A DNA stretch of 64,000 nt from CAMAXB01 sp964476565 (GCA_964476565.1 CAYZBG010000016.1:1-64000), one strand, 5' to 3'. Positions 17,676 to 26,537 are shown, counted from the first letter of the stretch. Program-made: numbers and translations. The notes: generated by a model from the sequence alone, not told the origin.

Positions 17676-17975
17676 CGCCGGAAACCGGCCGCTGGTCTCA
17701 ACCGTTGGCCCAGGAGAACGCGGAGCGCGCGGAGCAGGGACGCCTAGATCGCCCAGGCGTGTTCCGCATGGTTCGCATCATGGACAATGATTCTTCTTGG
17801 GTCACAGAGCACACGGAGCTCCGACGCAGAGGCCACCGAGGAGAAATCCTCCAAGCCGAACGTTCGGCGTAGCGTTGGTTCGATTGTCATCCGCCGTAAA
17901 CTTCCCGCACACCGTTTGGACCGCACCCGCCCATGACGGATCAATCCGCTCCGACGCGTGTCTCACCGTGAAGCC
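17676..17975. other. Intergenic region with CRCAGAG-type repeats
   Basis: About 300 nt with no supported gene. It contains purine-rich repeat fragments resembling those near 41.7 kb: AACGCGGAGCGCGCGGAG near 17718 and GGTCACAGAGCACACGGAG near 17800, followed by GACGCAGAGGCCACCGAGG. These look like degenerate dispersed intergenic repeats. Confidence 0.4.
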
Positions 17976-18671
17976 ATGATCGCGCGCGTTTCACTCCTCC
18001 CGGTGGCTCTGGTGTTGGCGTGGGGTCTGGCCGGAGCCAGTCCCCTCATCGCCCGCGAAACGAAGGCGAACGCCACGGTCGTCGCCGACGCGCTGCGGGC
18101 CGTTGACCAGGCCTTGGCCGCCTTCGAGCAGCGCATGCACGGAGAAACCTCTCCGGTCACGCAGGCGGCGATGAAGACGCGCCTCGTCGTGCTGAAACAG
18201 CGGCGCGTCGAGTTGGAAAAGCGGTTCACCGCCGAACGTCACGCCGCGTTGCTCGCGGACGTGAGCAAGGAGGTGAACGTGACCGCCACCCAAGCCCCTG
18301 CGGTTGACCCGAACGAGGGCCGTGCCCGTCCGACGGTCCGCCTCGAGGACATGCCTCCCTCGGCGGTGGAGGCCCACCGCGCCGACGCCGCCGCGGCCCG
18401 GCTGAAGGACGAGGCCTTTCACGCCGCGCGCGCCGCCGAGCTCGCCTCGCAGCGTCGCCTGGAGATCGCCCGTCTCGACGCCGAACTCGCCCGCCTGACG
18501 GCCCGCGTCGATGCCGCAACCGTCGGCGACGCCTCACGCCGCGCCGAACTCAATCAGCGGCTGCGCGAGCTAGAGCTGGAGCGGCGCCGCCTCGAGTTGG
18601 CGCCGGATCCTGCGCGCCTGAACCAGCTGCAGCTGGAGATCGAGCGGGAGCTCGAGCGCACGCGGCCGTGA
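17976..18671 (+). CDS. Exported coiled-coil hypothetical protein
   Basis: A 231-residue protein starting at ATG 17976 with a signal peptide (ARVSLLPVALVLAWGLAGASP). The rest is Ala/Arg/Glu/Leu-rich with heptad character. There is one helical region around residues 25-85 and another from about 125 to the end (AARLKDEAFHAARAAELASQ, then LDAELARLTARVDAA and LNQRLRELELERRRLEL). It is probably a periplasmic coiled-coil protein. No family is recognised. It converges on the DUF481-like gene with 36 nt between. Confidence 0.65.
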   Translation: MIARVSLLPVALVLAWGLAGASPLIARETKANATVVADALRAVDQALAAFEQRMHGETSPVTQAAMKTRLVVLKQRRVELEKRFTAERHAALLADVSKEVNVTATQAPAVDPNEGRARPTVRLEDMPPSAVEAHRADAAAARLKDEAFHAARAAELASQRRLEIARLDAELARLTARVDAATVGDASRRAELNQRLRELELERRRLELAPDPARLNQLQLEIERELERTRP

Positions 18672-18707
18672 GCCGGTCGACGCGGCCCCGCTCCACCGGA
18701 AGACGGG

Positions 18708-19682
18708 TCAGAATTTTACGCCCAGCAGCAGGCGCAGCTTGTCGATCGGGTTGGTGTCGAAGACGGAGTAGTCCTGCCGGTAGTGGTGCCGCAGCGTGAG
18801 GTGCAGGTGGGTGGTGATGTGCTTCGTCAGCTCGGCCTCGTTCTCCCAGCGCACGTCGTCGGCGACGTCGAGGTAGAGCAGGCGGCCCGTCTGCTTGAAC
18901 TCCAGGCCCCACGGCAGCTTCAACTGGTTTTCGAGCGAGAGCACCGCGCCCTTCGCATCGAGCGTGACGAAGTCGAAGAGCCGGAGATGGAAGTAGGCCG
19001 CGTTGGCCGTCACGGAGGTCTTGAGCGTGGCGGTGTTGAGCAACCGGTACCCCACCCCCGCCTGGTGCTGCTGCAGCAGGTAGTTTAGCCGCGAACGGTC
19101 GAGGAACTCCGCCTGCTCCGGCGTGAGGTTGCGGCCGTCGTACTCGAGCGACGGCCGCACGGTGGTGAACCAGCGTGGGGAAAGATCGCGCCGCCAGTCG
19201 GCGTAGGTCGTGGCCCGCCGCTTGTCGATCCGGTCGCTCTTGTCGACGTACTCGTAGCGCGCGTCCCAGACGAAGGAGCGACCCTCCTGCCAGGGCCGCT
19301 CGACCTTGAGGCCGGCGAAGTACTCCAGCCGGCGCACATCGTCCTCGAAGGTGCGCTCGGCGAATCCGCTCAACGACACGACCCACGGATGCCACCGGGC
19401 GCGCGCAGGCGCCGCCGCCGCGGCCGGCGCACCCGCCCGATGCTGCTCCGCCTGCTCGCGCGTCGCTCCGGCCCCCTCCGGTGTCACCGGCGCCTCAACC
19501 GTGATCGCCTCGAACACGGCCTCGTTGGCGTTGAACGTGACGACCCCAAACCGGTCGCTCGCCAATCGCCCCGGCGCCTCGAGCCGCCCCGTCACGCGGT
19601 TGCCATCGGCAAAGACCAGAACCCCCGTCTCCGCCTTGCCCGCGGTGCTGACCATCATCAACCCCACCACCAGAACACGCAT
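18708..19682 (-). CDS. DUF481-like outer-membrane beta-barrel protein
   Basis: About 324 residues from the ATG at 19682, which has GGGA a few nt upstream; an ATG at 19697 is an alternative. A signal peptide (VLVVGLMMVSTAGKA) is followed by a small N-terminal domain (VLVFADGNRVTGRLE), an Ala/Pro-rich linker (about 75-95), then alternating polar/aromatic strands ending in LLLGVKF. This is the layout of YdiY/DUF481 barrel proteins. The terminal aromatic residue supports outer-membrane insertion. The function of the family is unknown. The neighbours do not suggest a substrate. Confidence 0.75.
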   Translation of the reverse strand: MRVLVVGLMMVSTAGKAETGVLVFADGNRVTGRLEAPGRLASDRFGVVTFNANEAVFEAITVEAPVTPEGAGATREQAEQHRAGAPAAAAAPARARWHPWVVSLSGFAERTFEDDVRRLEYFAGLKVERPWQEGRSFVWDARYEYVDKSDRIDKRRATTYADWRRDLSPRWFTTVRPSLEYDGRNLTPEQAEFLDRSRLNYLLQQHQAGVGYRLLNTATLKTSVTANAAYFHLRLFDFVTLDAKGAVLSLENQLKLPWGLEFKQTGRLLYLDVADDVRWENEAELTKHITTHLHLTLRHHYRQDYSVFDTNPIDKLRLLLGVKF

Positions 19683-19878
19683 GATCCCAAGGTGCATGCC
19701 CGGCAGCGTGGAGACCCCGCCCCACAAGGCCAACGCGGAGTCGGCAGGCGGAACGGTTCAAGTGAGAGCCTTGCCCACAGGGCTCACCGCCCTCGACGTC
19801 GACTAGGGTAACGAACCAATACCCTTATGGATGTTCTGAAACGATGAGGCGCTGCTCAGAGGAAGAGAGCAAAGTACG

Positions 19879-19960
19879 CTGTCTGAGGCTTCGTGACTTT
19901 CTGCCTCTGTCTTGGGAATCCAAACCCCGACCACAGACCTTAGGTTTGATCCTTTTGGTA
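19879..19960. repeat. Diverged direct repeat, copy A (left side of ATPase cassette)
   Basis: About 80 nt that align with 25310-25390 at roughly three quarters identity by hand. Shared blocks in order: CTGTCTG, GTGAC, TTCTG, CTCTG, GGAATC, AAA, CGACCACA, then a T/G-rich tail. It lies just beyond the 3' end of the HNH-like gene. Both copies are in the same orientation, and together they bracket the three-gene ATPase/nuclease cassette. Confidence 0.65.
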
Positions 19961-19977
19961 CGCCACCAATCGGTATC

Positions 19978-20751
19978 CTACTTCGTCGGGGCCCGTACGA
20001 CTGGGGCCAAGGCCTCACGGAGAAAGTGAATATCAACCCGTCGTTGTGCTAAGACCCACCATGTGCCATCCTCCTGCAGGTAGAATTCACTCAGCGTTGC
20101 TCTATCTCGCACCGCATCGGCTCCAACTGGCCATATTAGCAGTAGGCCGTCGATGAGCAGGCGGTATTGCATTGTCAGTGGATCGACCCGGTGCCGATCT
20201 GGGACTCGTGTCACCGGGATGCGGTTACCGCGATCTGTGACGACCTGAAGTATGCACCCGTAATCGTTCGCCCGGCCGGGGTCGGCCGCGAGCAACATGG
20301 CTCGAATCCGTTCTTCGTGGGGCCCTAGGCGGACGAGCCGGAACTCGGGCAGTGATGATACCCCCATCCGCCAAAGCAGCGAGAGCAGGTAGAGTTTGAG
20401 GCGGTGGTAGTCCAGGTCCTGGATCACGTAGCCCAAGCCTTGGGGCAACGGTGTGAGATCTAGCTTTCGCTGTTGGTTGAACACGCGAGCTGCATAATCC
20501 TCCCATCTCGATAACCGCTGCTCGCACCCGGCACATAGTAGGGCCTCTCGAGCGAAGTCCTGCACGGGCACCGCGGGGGCTGTCGCCGAATCCTGCCGGA
20601 GCACCCTCGCCCCGCCCAGTTTTAACCGCCTTTGGGTGAACTTGGGCAGGATATGGGAGCGCATGAGCGGCGCCGTGTGGTGGCAGAGGGCGCACTTGGA
20701 AGGGGTCGAGGTCATCGAACATCGGTGAGCAGTACCAAAGTGCAGTTTCAT
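19978..20751 (-). CDS. Zinc-finger HNH-like (treble-clef) protein
   Basis: A 257-residue protein. Its N-terminal third looks like a treble-clef/HNH module: CALC (C20, C23), then SHILPKF with His33 in the DHIxP-like position, then LCAGCEQRLSRWEDYA (C73, C76). Two CxxC pairs plus SHIxP is a pattern seen in HNH-type nucleases and in zinc-binding relatives that have lost catalysis. The rest (about 90-257) is unrecognised, with an HRLKLYLLSLLWRMGVSS helix and a C-terminal VRDRATLSEFYLQEDGTWWV segment. It starts 6 nt after the ATPase/nuclease stop and is probably its co-expressed partner. The ATG at 20751 is used; ATG 20715 is possible. Confidence 0.7.
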   Translation of the reverse strand: MKLHFGTAHRCSMTSTPSKCALCHHTAPLMRSHILPKFTQRRLKLGGARVLRQDSATAPAVPVQDFAREALLCAGCEQRLSRWEDYAARVFNQQRKLDLTPLPQGLGYVIQDLDYHRLKLYLLSLLWRMGVSSLPEFRLVRLGPHEERIRAMLLAADPGRANDYGCILQVVTDRGNRIPVTRVPDRHRVDPLTMQYRLLIDGLLLIWPVGADAVRDRATLSEFYLQEDGTWWVLAQRRVDIHFLREALAPVVRAPTK

Positions 20752-20757
20752 TCCCGT

Positions 20758-23700
20758 TCATGCCTCCCATTGTGATGGCGGACGGAAGTCGATCGCGATC
20801 ACCTCAAGACCTGCGACACCAGGCGTCGCGGCCTTAAGGGCGGTTGCTCGTTTTCGGACTTCGGCGACTACTTGCTGGAAATTCAGATCGGGGCCTCCGG
20901 CGGGATTCTCCCAGTGGGTCTTCCCTTTACGGGCGATCATGCCGAGTAGAAATATACCGTAGTGCGTGGCATGGGGCCGCAAGTAGGTTCCTACTAGCTG
21001 ATTTTCTAACCGCTCAAGCAGCTTGGGCAGGGTCCAATTTTCAGCCCACTTGATTTCGATACACACTGGCCCCTCGATCGCCGGGTTAATCACTCGCAGG
21101 TCTGGACGTCTTTCCTCGTCGATCTCGGCTTCTTGAGGAGCTGAATAGCGACCCCGTGCGCGCGTCTCCAACTCCACGGCGGTGAAGTGGCGCAGTGCGT
21201 ATTCATCACTTACTGGAGTGAGCTGAGCGCGGATGCTGAGGTCGGAAAGTTCGACGGCATATTTGAGGTCATCGAGGCGCTTGAGCGTAATCTCAAAGAG
21301 GTCTTTGTCAGTGCGCGGTGCGGTTTCATTCGCAGCAGCAAACTCGCGGATGTCTATCGCCCGCCAAGCGGCAACCTCGTTCTGGCCGCGCAATTGATTG
21401 TCACGGTGCATCAAGATGGAATCGCGGATCGGTCCCAAGTAAGGGTCCTCTGCCAGCTCGGTCAGAAGTGCGGCAACCTCATCGCCGCGTTTTTCGGCCA
21501 GCGCCGAGGCCAATCTATTCCTGAATTCTTGCGCGTAATCCCTGCTGTTTGGCGTGTAAGAGCCGACACGGTTGACATCGTCTGCCAATCGAACCCTCCG
21601 GTAGACCAATGCGATCAGCCGCTTGAGCAACGGCGGGCGCATGTAGGCAGCGTTGAGATCATGCACCGGTCGCATCATGTCACCGCCGTGCAGGCTGGCA
21701 CAAAGATTCAAGACCAGCCGGTCGGCTCCTATATCGTTTGAGGCAAAGGCCTCGAGCCAGTCGATGGCAGAGTCTGGATCAGACTGAAGCCACGCGACAG
21801 TCCAGAGACCTGTTGCTACGGAGTCGATCGGAAGCGATTTCGCACGGTCCTCAGCCAAAGCCCCAAGCTCCGTTTGGCACGCTGGAGACAAAAGGCGCAG
21901 TGCAAATTCCAGCAGCATCGGTTGCGTCGGATCACCGCCTTGAAGCAACTTTAACACCCCAGCTCTAGCAAGCGGCCCCAGAACATCCGCACGCCCAAGC
22001 ACACGGGATAGCACACCATAAACACGCGTCTGGTCCGGTGCCATGCTCCACTCATGGGTGATACACTCAAGAAGCGCTTCCGACACTGCTGCCGGATGTG
22101 CGCTTGCGAGGGCGTTCAGCCAGTCCGGCGGCGCATTCAGCTCGTTGACGGCGTAAAACGTAGCGGTGCGCGCATCGGTGACTGTAAATCGACTGAACGA
22201 GAACCCGGGCTCGTCTGCTTCGACTTGGATCCCATTCAACCCTAGAATGACTTCGTATCTGGTTCGGTTAGCTTCCGGCTTGGCGGATGGGGGGCAAGGC
22301 GTATAGCTACGCCAGCTACGCTGGCACCCTCTGCGCACAGCCCATTTAACGAGCGGGCCGAATACACGTCCAAGTTCTGTCCAACCCGAGATCGTCCACT
22401 GACTCCGGCTGCGAGGCTCGGCGTGGTCGAGGACCTGACATAGTAAAGCCGAGTTGGTTCCAGCACTCAATTCACCGAGCCGCGTGTGAAGAAACCACAA
22501 GGAGCGCGCACGCCCGCATAAGTTGCACGCCTTACGCCACCGCTCCCGCCACCAATAGCTCTGACCAATCCTCCACCAGACATTTCTAAGCCACCAAGAA
22601 TGGAAGGGGGCTCTTCGCGCGTCAAAGAGTGCCTTGCGCAGCTTCTCTCCGAGACCGGCATCATCCCTGACAGCCAACCTAATGTGACGAAGAGTGGCGC
22701 GTGGTTTGCCCTCCTGCGCCCAAAGGCTCACAGCCAGCACAAGTAGCGTCTCACGAGAGCCTGCAACTCGCCCCGGCTGCAACTCATCGACCAGCCAATC
22801 CAAGTCAGCGACGATGGGCTGGAGAAGGGACTCTCGATGATACGGATAAAAGTGCCATCGGGTTATCGGCCGGCCAACGTACTCCTCGGCCAATGCGATG
22901 CAGCGAAGGAAGTAGCACCGCCGCATTGAAGGATGGCGCTTCGCAGCTTCAACTAAAGCATCCTTCTCATCCACTTGCAGATCTTGGGCCCGCTCGCCAA
23001 TGATAAGTAACGCTTCAGCCGCTGCCCGCGCGTCTCCGTCCGCCAGATCATCCAAATTCAGCAAGACGCGCGTGATTGACGGCAACACCGACCGCAAATG
23101 AGAAAACTCCTGCGACAGCGGGAGCGAATGTCGATCAGCGAGCAAATGGGGCTCCCGTTGAACGATTTCGAGAAACCGCCTTAACATGTCACCGGCTTGC
23201 GCGCCGGGCAGATTCCTCTCCAGGTGTCGCCCCAGCATGGTCGGAAAGATCGACATTCCCATGTTCGGCACCTTGGTGGCCAATTCGACGATGTCTTGGT
23301 TGCTGAGGAACCTAGGATACAGGGTGTTGGCGACTGTGTAGCCCAACGTCTCCCCCAGCACCGGGAGTCCACGGGCGAGCGCCGCGAGTATTTGCATTTG
23401 GGCCTCGCCCCCCGCTTGGGCGATCACGTCAACCGCTTGGGCGCGCAAGTCATCCGGCTCCGCCTGGGCACAAAACAAACTCCGAGCCGCCTCAACACAG
23501 CCTGTAAGCTTGCCCAGCGCCGCCATGTGCAACAGGTGCCAACGGAATTCGTGGACTGTCGCTTGGGCCGTAAAGAGTCGTGCAATCTCACCGGCAAGGT
23601 CTTCCTTTGCGAATCGGGCCAAAGCCTGATCGTCCGCCTCTATCCAGACACGTCCGCGGTCTGCGTACTCCGCTGCGATGCCGCATAGCGCATCACGCCG

Positions 23701-25038
23701 ATGATCCATTGGTAAGGCGGCCGGGTCGCCATAGCGTAAATGAATCTCTGGCCTGGCGTGCAACACCCAAGCCCGCACTTGTCGTGACCAATGTTCGTTG
23801 GTTCCGCACAACCATGCGGCGACCGGGTCGAGTGAAGGGCGCAAGATGGGGCCTTCTGATCCTTCGGCAAAAAAGAGCCGGTGCATAGTACGTAGCGGAC
23901 AGCCCTCATTCATCCGATCGGCAATCCACTCGGCTGCGAGGAACTCGGTGGCCCGTCGGTGGTGGAACTGGCGTTTGCCATAGCTCGCTTCATCAAATAG
24001 CGGTCGGGCAAGCAGTGCCTCAATCCGATCTTGGGGCCAATCTGGCGGGAGGATCGCGGCGGGATCGAGACTGTCGCCATCATGGGCGAAACTGAATGCC
24101 GCTTTTTGGCACAGGATGGTCGCCGCTGCGAGAGCCTTGGCCCCCGCGTGCGCATCCGCTTCGCTTAGAGGGGCTGCGCGATTCTCCTCGCGCTCTAGAT
24201 TCTCCTGTAGGTTGCGCCGAACGTGCGCCTCAACAATCTGGGTCAGTGTCCCGAGCCTGCCGTTTTCGTCCCAGAACTTAGCCAAGTCGATGACATCGAG
24301 CGGCCGCCGCGCAAACTCCCAAGCAAAGGTGCGCCCAATTTCCGCAATGAACTCCTCCGGATTGCGTGTGCCGATTGCTCGCGCGAAGGCCAGCGCCTGT
24401 TGCTGGTCAAAAGGCTCAAGCCGCACAACCGACAACTTGTCGATATTGGCCTCTCCTTCCTTTCCTTCCGATCCGGCCTGCACCCGGCGAGCGACGGGGT
24501 TCTCCAGTACACTCGCAACGTCCGGGTAATCGGTTTCATGCCGCCAAGCGCTGAACCGAGAGCTGAGGTAGATACGAGCGCGGGCCAAGCCCGTTGACCC
24601 GAGCACCCCAGCAAATCGGGCCACTGCCACGTGGAAATGGGCCGGGCTGCTGATTTTCGCCTCATCGACGGAATCCAGGAAGAAGGAGGCCTCGCCTTGC
24701 CCGTTGAGCCACCGTTGGAAATCCTCGTTCTGTGCGGGTCCGAGTATTTCGACTAAATCGCCTACAACGAGTCGATCGAGGCGGACAAAGAACGCGATTA
24801 CTCCGCCTGAGCGGATTCGAGCCGCCTGCTCCTTCAGCTCGCGAGTCTTACCACTACCTTGCTCCGCAAGGATGACTACTCTGCGGCGCTTCATCAGAGC
24901 TGTCCAATCAAGCGAACTGACCAGCTGTTCGCCGGCCTCGGTGTAACTTTGCACCGCTGCTACCAAAGGATCCACGATGGTTTCGTAGTCACGAAACCGT
25001 CGCTTCAGGTCCACGTAGGCGCGAGGGCTAGCTGACAT
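20758..25038 (-). CDS. NACHT-like STAND ATPase with C-terminal PD-(D/E)xK nuclease
   Basis: A 1426-residue cytoplasmic protein. The N-terminal ATPase has Walker A AEQGSGKT (58-65), Walker B SFFLDSVDEA (118-127) and an IYLSSRFSAW segment (about 156-165) like the sensor region of NACHT/STAND ATPases. A winged-helix-like ARRPLDVIDLAKFW region follows. The long middle (about 400-1250) is helical and repeat-like without a named family, resembling sensor arms. The C-terminus carries a PD-(D/E)xK fold: RPDLRV (D1313), CIEIKW (E1328, K1330) and NQLVGTYLR (Q1347, Y1352). Expected behaviour is ligand-triggered ATPase oligomerisation that releases DNA cleavage, as in Avs-like defence proteins, though those known to me carry the nuclease at the N-terminus. 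Its DNA looks less GC-rich than its surroundings. Defence function is inferred. Confidence 0.82.
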   Translation of the reverse strand: MSASPRAYVDLKRRFRDYETIVDPLVAAVQSYTEAGEQLVSSLDWTALMKRRRVVILAEQGSGKTRELKEQAARIRSGGVIAFFVRLDRLVVGDLVEILGPAQNEDFQRWLNGQGEASFFLDSVDEAKISSPAHFHVAVARFAGVLGSTGLARARIYLSSRFSAWRHETDYPDVASVLENPVARRVQAGSEGKEGEANIDKLSVVRLEPFDQQQALAFARAIGTRNPEEFIAEIGRTFAWEFARRPLDVIDLAKFWDENGRLGTLTQIVEAHVRRNLQENLEREENRAAPLSEADAHAGAKALAAATILCQKAAFSFAHDGDSLDPAAILPPDWPQDRIEALLARPLFDEASYGKRQFHHRRATEFLAAEWIADRMNEGCPLRTMHRLFFAEGSEGPILRPSLDPVAAWLCGTNEHWSRQVRAWVLHARPEIHLRYGDPAALPMDHRRDALCGIAAEYADRGRVWIEADDQALARFAKEDLAGEIARLFTAQATVHEFRWHLLHMAALGKLTGCVEAARSLFCAQAEPDDLRAQAVDVIAQAGGEAQMQILAALARGLPVLGETLGYTVANTLYPRFLSNQDIVELATKVPNMGMSIFPTMLGRHLERNLPGAQAGDMLRRFLEIVQREPHLLADRHSLPLSQEFSHLRSVLPSITRVLLNLDDLADGDARAAAEALLIIGERAQDLQVDEKDALVEAAKRHPSMRRCYFLRCIALAEEYVGRPITRWHFYPYHRESLLQPIVADLDWLVDELQPGRVAGSRETLLVLAVSLWAQEGKPRATLRHIRLAVRDDAGLGEKLRKALFDARRAPFHSWWLRNVWWRIGQSYWWRERWRKACNLCGRARSLWFLHTRLGELSAGTNSALLCQVLDHAEPRSRSQWTISGWTELGRVFGPLVKWAVRRGCQRSWRSYTPCPPSAKPEANRTRYEVILGLNGIQVEADEPGFSFSRFTVTDARTATFYAVNELNAPPDWLNALASAHPAAVSEALLECITHEWSMAPDQTRVYGVLSRVLGRADVLGPLARAGVLKLLQGGDPTQPMLLEFALRLLSPACQTELGALAEDRAKSLPIDSVATGLWTVAWLQSDPDSAIDWLEAFASNDIGADRLVLNLCASLHGGDMMRPVHDLNAAYMRPPLLKRLIALVYRRVRLADDVNRVGSYTPNSRDYAQEFRNRLASALAEKRGDEVAALLTELAEDPYLGPIRDSILMHRDNQLRGQNEVAAWRAIDIREFAAANETAPRTDKDLFEITLKRLDDLKYAVELSDLSIRAQLTPVSDEYALRHFTAVELETRARGRYSAPQEAEIDEERRPDLRVINPAIEGPVCIEIKWAENWTLPKLLERLENQLVGTYLRPHATHYGIFLLGMIARKGKTHWENPAGGPDLNFQQVVAEVRKRATALKAATPGVAGLEVIAIDFRPPSQWEA

Positions 25039-25042
25039 GGTA

Positions 25043-25303
25043 TTAGGGTAAGATTCTCGCTTTTAGCTGTTCATCGCGCTGGCGCCACCGCGGGATGTGC
25101 GCGGTCAGCAGGGCATGGAACACGCGGCCGTGGTTGGGGTGGCGCATGTGCAGCAGCTCATGCGCGATCACGTAGTCCTGTAGCGCCGGCGAAAGGTCCA
25201 ACAGGTCCCGCGCGAAACACACCCGTCCACGGGGGGAACAGGAGACCCATTTCCGCGTCATGCGCATGACCATGACAGTCCGATGCCGATCCGAACGGGT
25301 CAA
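25043..25303 (-). CDS. Short YgjP/DUF45-type zinc metalloprotease (N-terminally truncated)
   Basis: An 86-residue frame matching the C-terminal half of YgjP-like (DUF45, WLM-clan) metallopeptidases. MTRKWVSCSPRGRVCFARDL corresponds to the family's MTRRWGSC-type strand. YVIAHELLHMRHPNH then supplies HExxH (H48, E49, H52) with a third His about six residues on, and FHALLTAHIPRWRQRDEQL ends the domain. Full relatives are about 160-240 residues, so the N-terminal half is missing; the zinc site is intact. It ends 4 nt before the ATPase/nuclease start, so it reads as the first gene of that cassette. YgjP-like proteases often neighbour type I restriction genes. It could be a relic or a minimal form. 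Confidence 0.6.
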   Translation of the reverse strand: MTRSDRHRTVMVMRMTRKWVSCSPRGRVCFARDLLDLSPALQDYVIAHELLHMRHPNHGRVFHALLTAHIPRWRQRDEQLKARILP

Positions 25304-25309
25304 ACCCTA

Positions 25310-25390
25310 CTGTCTGTAGTTCGGTGACCTTCTGGCTCTGACTCAGGAATCTAAAGCTCGACCACAACCATCAGGGTTTTGACCTGTTCG
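25310..25390. repeat. Diverged direct repeat, copy B (right side of ATPase cassette)
   Basis: Partner of the repeat at 19879-19960, same orientation, about 5.4 kb away. The best-conserved stretch is GTGACCTTCTGGCTCTG through CGACCACA. It lies just upstream of the metalloprotease gene, within the 254-nt gap before the SRA-HNH gene. It may be a recombination site, a remnant of a duplicated border, or a dispersed repeat. Confidence 0.65.
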
Positions 25391-25557
25391 GATCGAACCC
25401 GGCAAGAGGCGTTCTGCTGCGCGTACTTCGATCGCATGAACCGTTCTTCAGATCCGCAAGGGCCCCTGTCCTCAACCCTGACGATCCGGAATGGGTCGTG
25501 CCGTTTCATGTCACAAATCGGGCTTCGGTGGTGATCCAACGAGGTCGTACCCGGGTT

Positions 25558-26253
25558 CTACTGAATGTCGTCACTCTTGCTGAGATTGTGAGCGGCGCAG
25601 AGGAGCTGGATGTTTTCAACCTGGGTTGAAGAACCGCCGCGGGACCACGGAATAATGTGGTCGAAGTGGAGGTTCACGTTTGCGGAGCACTGCGCACACT
25701 TACCCCCGTCTCGCTTCCACACTTCCCGCTTCACCCACGTAGGAATCATTCGGCCGGGGTTAGGGTTCTGCGGAACCGGTTGGGCGTCGTCCTCTTCCCC
25801 TACCACGGCCGTCAGTTTGAACTTAAACACCGTCCGCTTCTCCGCCTTCTCCGTCCAAGCATCTTCGAGGTGGAACACGCCGTTGTAGGACCAGATGCCA
25901 TCCTTGATTTTCTCGTAGACTCGGACGCGTTCCGGCGGCTGCTGACCCGCTTTGAAGGCCAATGCGGCATTCTTGAACTTCCCATTCTCGGTTGGCTTTC
26001 CCGCTTTGGTGAACTCCGGCTGATCCACCAGCTCGGGATACTTGCACTGGGCCGTCCTGTTTTCGTTGTGGCCTTCGTATATCAGCACCTTCCCCTCGTC
26101 TTCCACCCGGTCGGCATAGGGAGCGTTAGGCCGCACTGACATCAGGATCACCGAATGCTTCCCGTGCAGGCGGAAATTCATTCCCCTCTGCAGGCTCGTG
26201 CCCTCGCGCTGGCACATCTCGTAGTACGGGATGATATCGTTGGCCCGGGGCAT
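25558..26253 (-). CDS. SRA-like/HNH endonuclease (probable type IV, modification-dependent)
   Basis: A 231-residue protein with two domains. Residues about 20-165 resemble the SRA/YDG fold of modified-base readers: GKHSVILMSVRPNAPYADRV, EGKVLIYEGH, a KNAALAFKAGQQPPERVRVY segment, then WSYNGVFHLEDAW and VFKFKL, following the usual IIYTGxGG...NxAL...VRVxR...YDGLY order. The C-terminus is an HNH nuclease: CAQC (C186, C189), DHIIPWSRGG (D198, H199), N214 and CAAH (C219, H222). SRA-HNH enzymes cut DNA containing 5-methyl- or hydroxymethylcytosine. It follows the XRE regulator by 5 nt. No methyltransferase accompanies it, which fits a type IV enzyme. Confidence 0.82.
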   Translation of the reverse strand: MPRANDIIPYYEMCQREGTSLQRGMNFRLHGKHSVILMSVRPNAPYADRVEDEGKVLIYEGHNENRTAQCKYPELVDQPEFTKAGKPTENGKFKNAALAFKAGQQPPERVRVYEKIKDGIWSYNGVFHLEDAWTEKAEKRTVFKFKLTAVVGEEDDAQPVPQNPNPGRMIPTWVKREVWKRDGGKCAQCSANVNLHFDHIIPWSRGGSSTQVENIQLLCAAHNLSKSDDIQ

Positions 26254-26258
26254 CGTCG

Positions 26259-26504
26259 TCAGCTTTCACCACCCAACAGCCAACCGACCGTCACCTTCAG
26301 CGCCGCGGCCAAGGCCTTCACTTCAAAGTCCGACACATAACGGCTGCCCGCCTCCAGCTTCGCGATGCCCGCCCGATCGATCGTCACCCCGCGAGCGGCC
26401 AGTTTGCCGGAGAGCGCGTCCTGCGACAGCTTCGGCTTCTGCGCCAAACGCGCTTTCTTAACGCGTTTACCGACAAGGTTATTGTTCTGTTTTGGAACCG
26501 CCAC
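26259..26504 (-). CDS. XRE-family helix-turn-helix regulator (controller-like)
   Basis: An 81-residue DNA-binding protein starting at GTG 26504. A basic N-terminus leads into an XRE/Cro fold: LSQDALSGKLAARGVTIDRAG (helices 2-3), IAKLEAGSRYVSDFEVKAL, and AAALKVTVGWLLGG. Its size and position immediately upstream of a restriction gene match restriction controller (C) proteins. Two matching GTTC...GGAAC palindromes lie at its own start (26484-26498) and 54 nt upstream (26538-26552), fitting autoregulation and delayed expression of the endonuclease. Regulation by these sites is inferred from position and symmetry. Confidence 0.85.
   Translation of the reverse strand: MAVPKQNNNLVGKRVKKARLAQKPKLSQDALSGKLAARGVTIDRAGIAKLEAGSRYVSDFEVKALAAALKVTVGWLLGGES
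26484..26498. promoter_or_regulatory. Operator-like palindrome overlapping the XRE gene start
   Basis: GTTCTGTTTTGGAAC, two arms of a near-palindrome, within the first codons of the XRE gene. It matches the 26538 site at 13 of 15 positions. It is a probable XRE binding site; occupancy here would block its own transcription or early elongation. Confidence 0.5.
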
Positions 26505-26537
26505 GGATTCAGCCTACCAGGTCCCAGCTTGAAGAGT

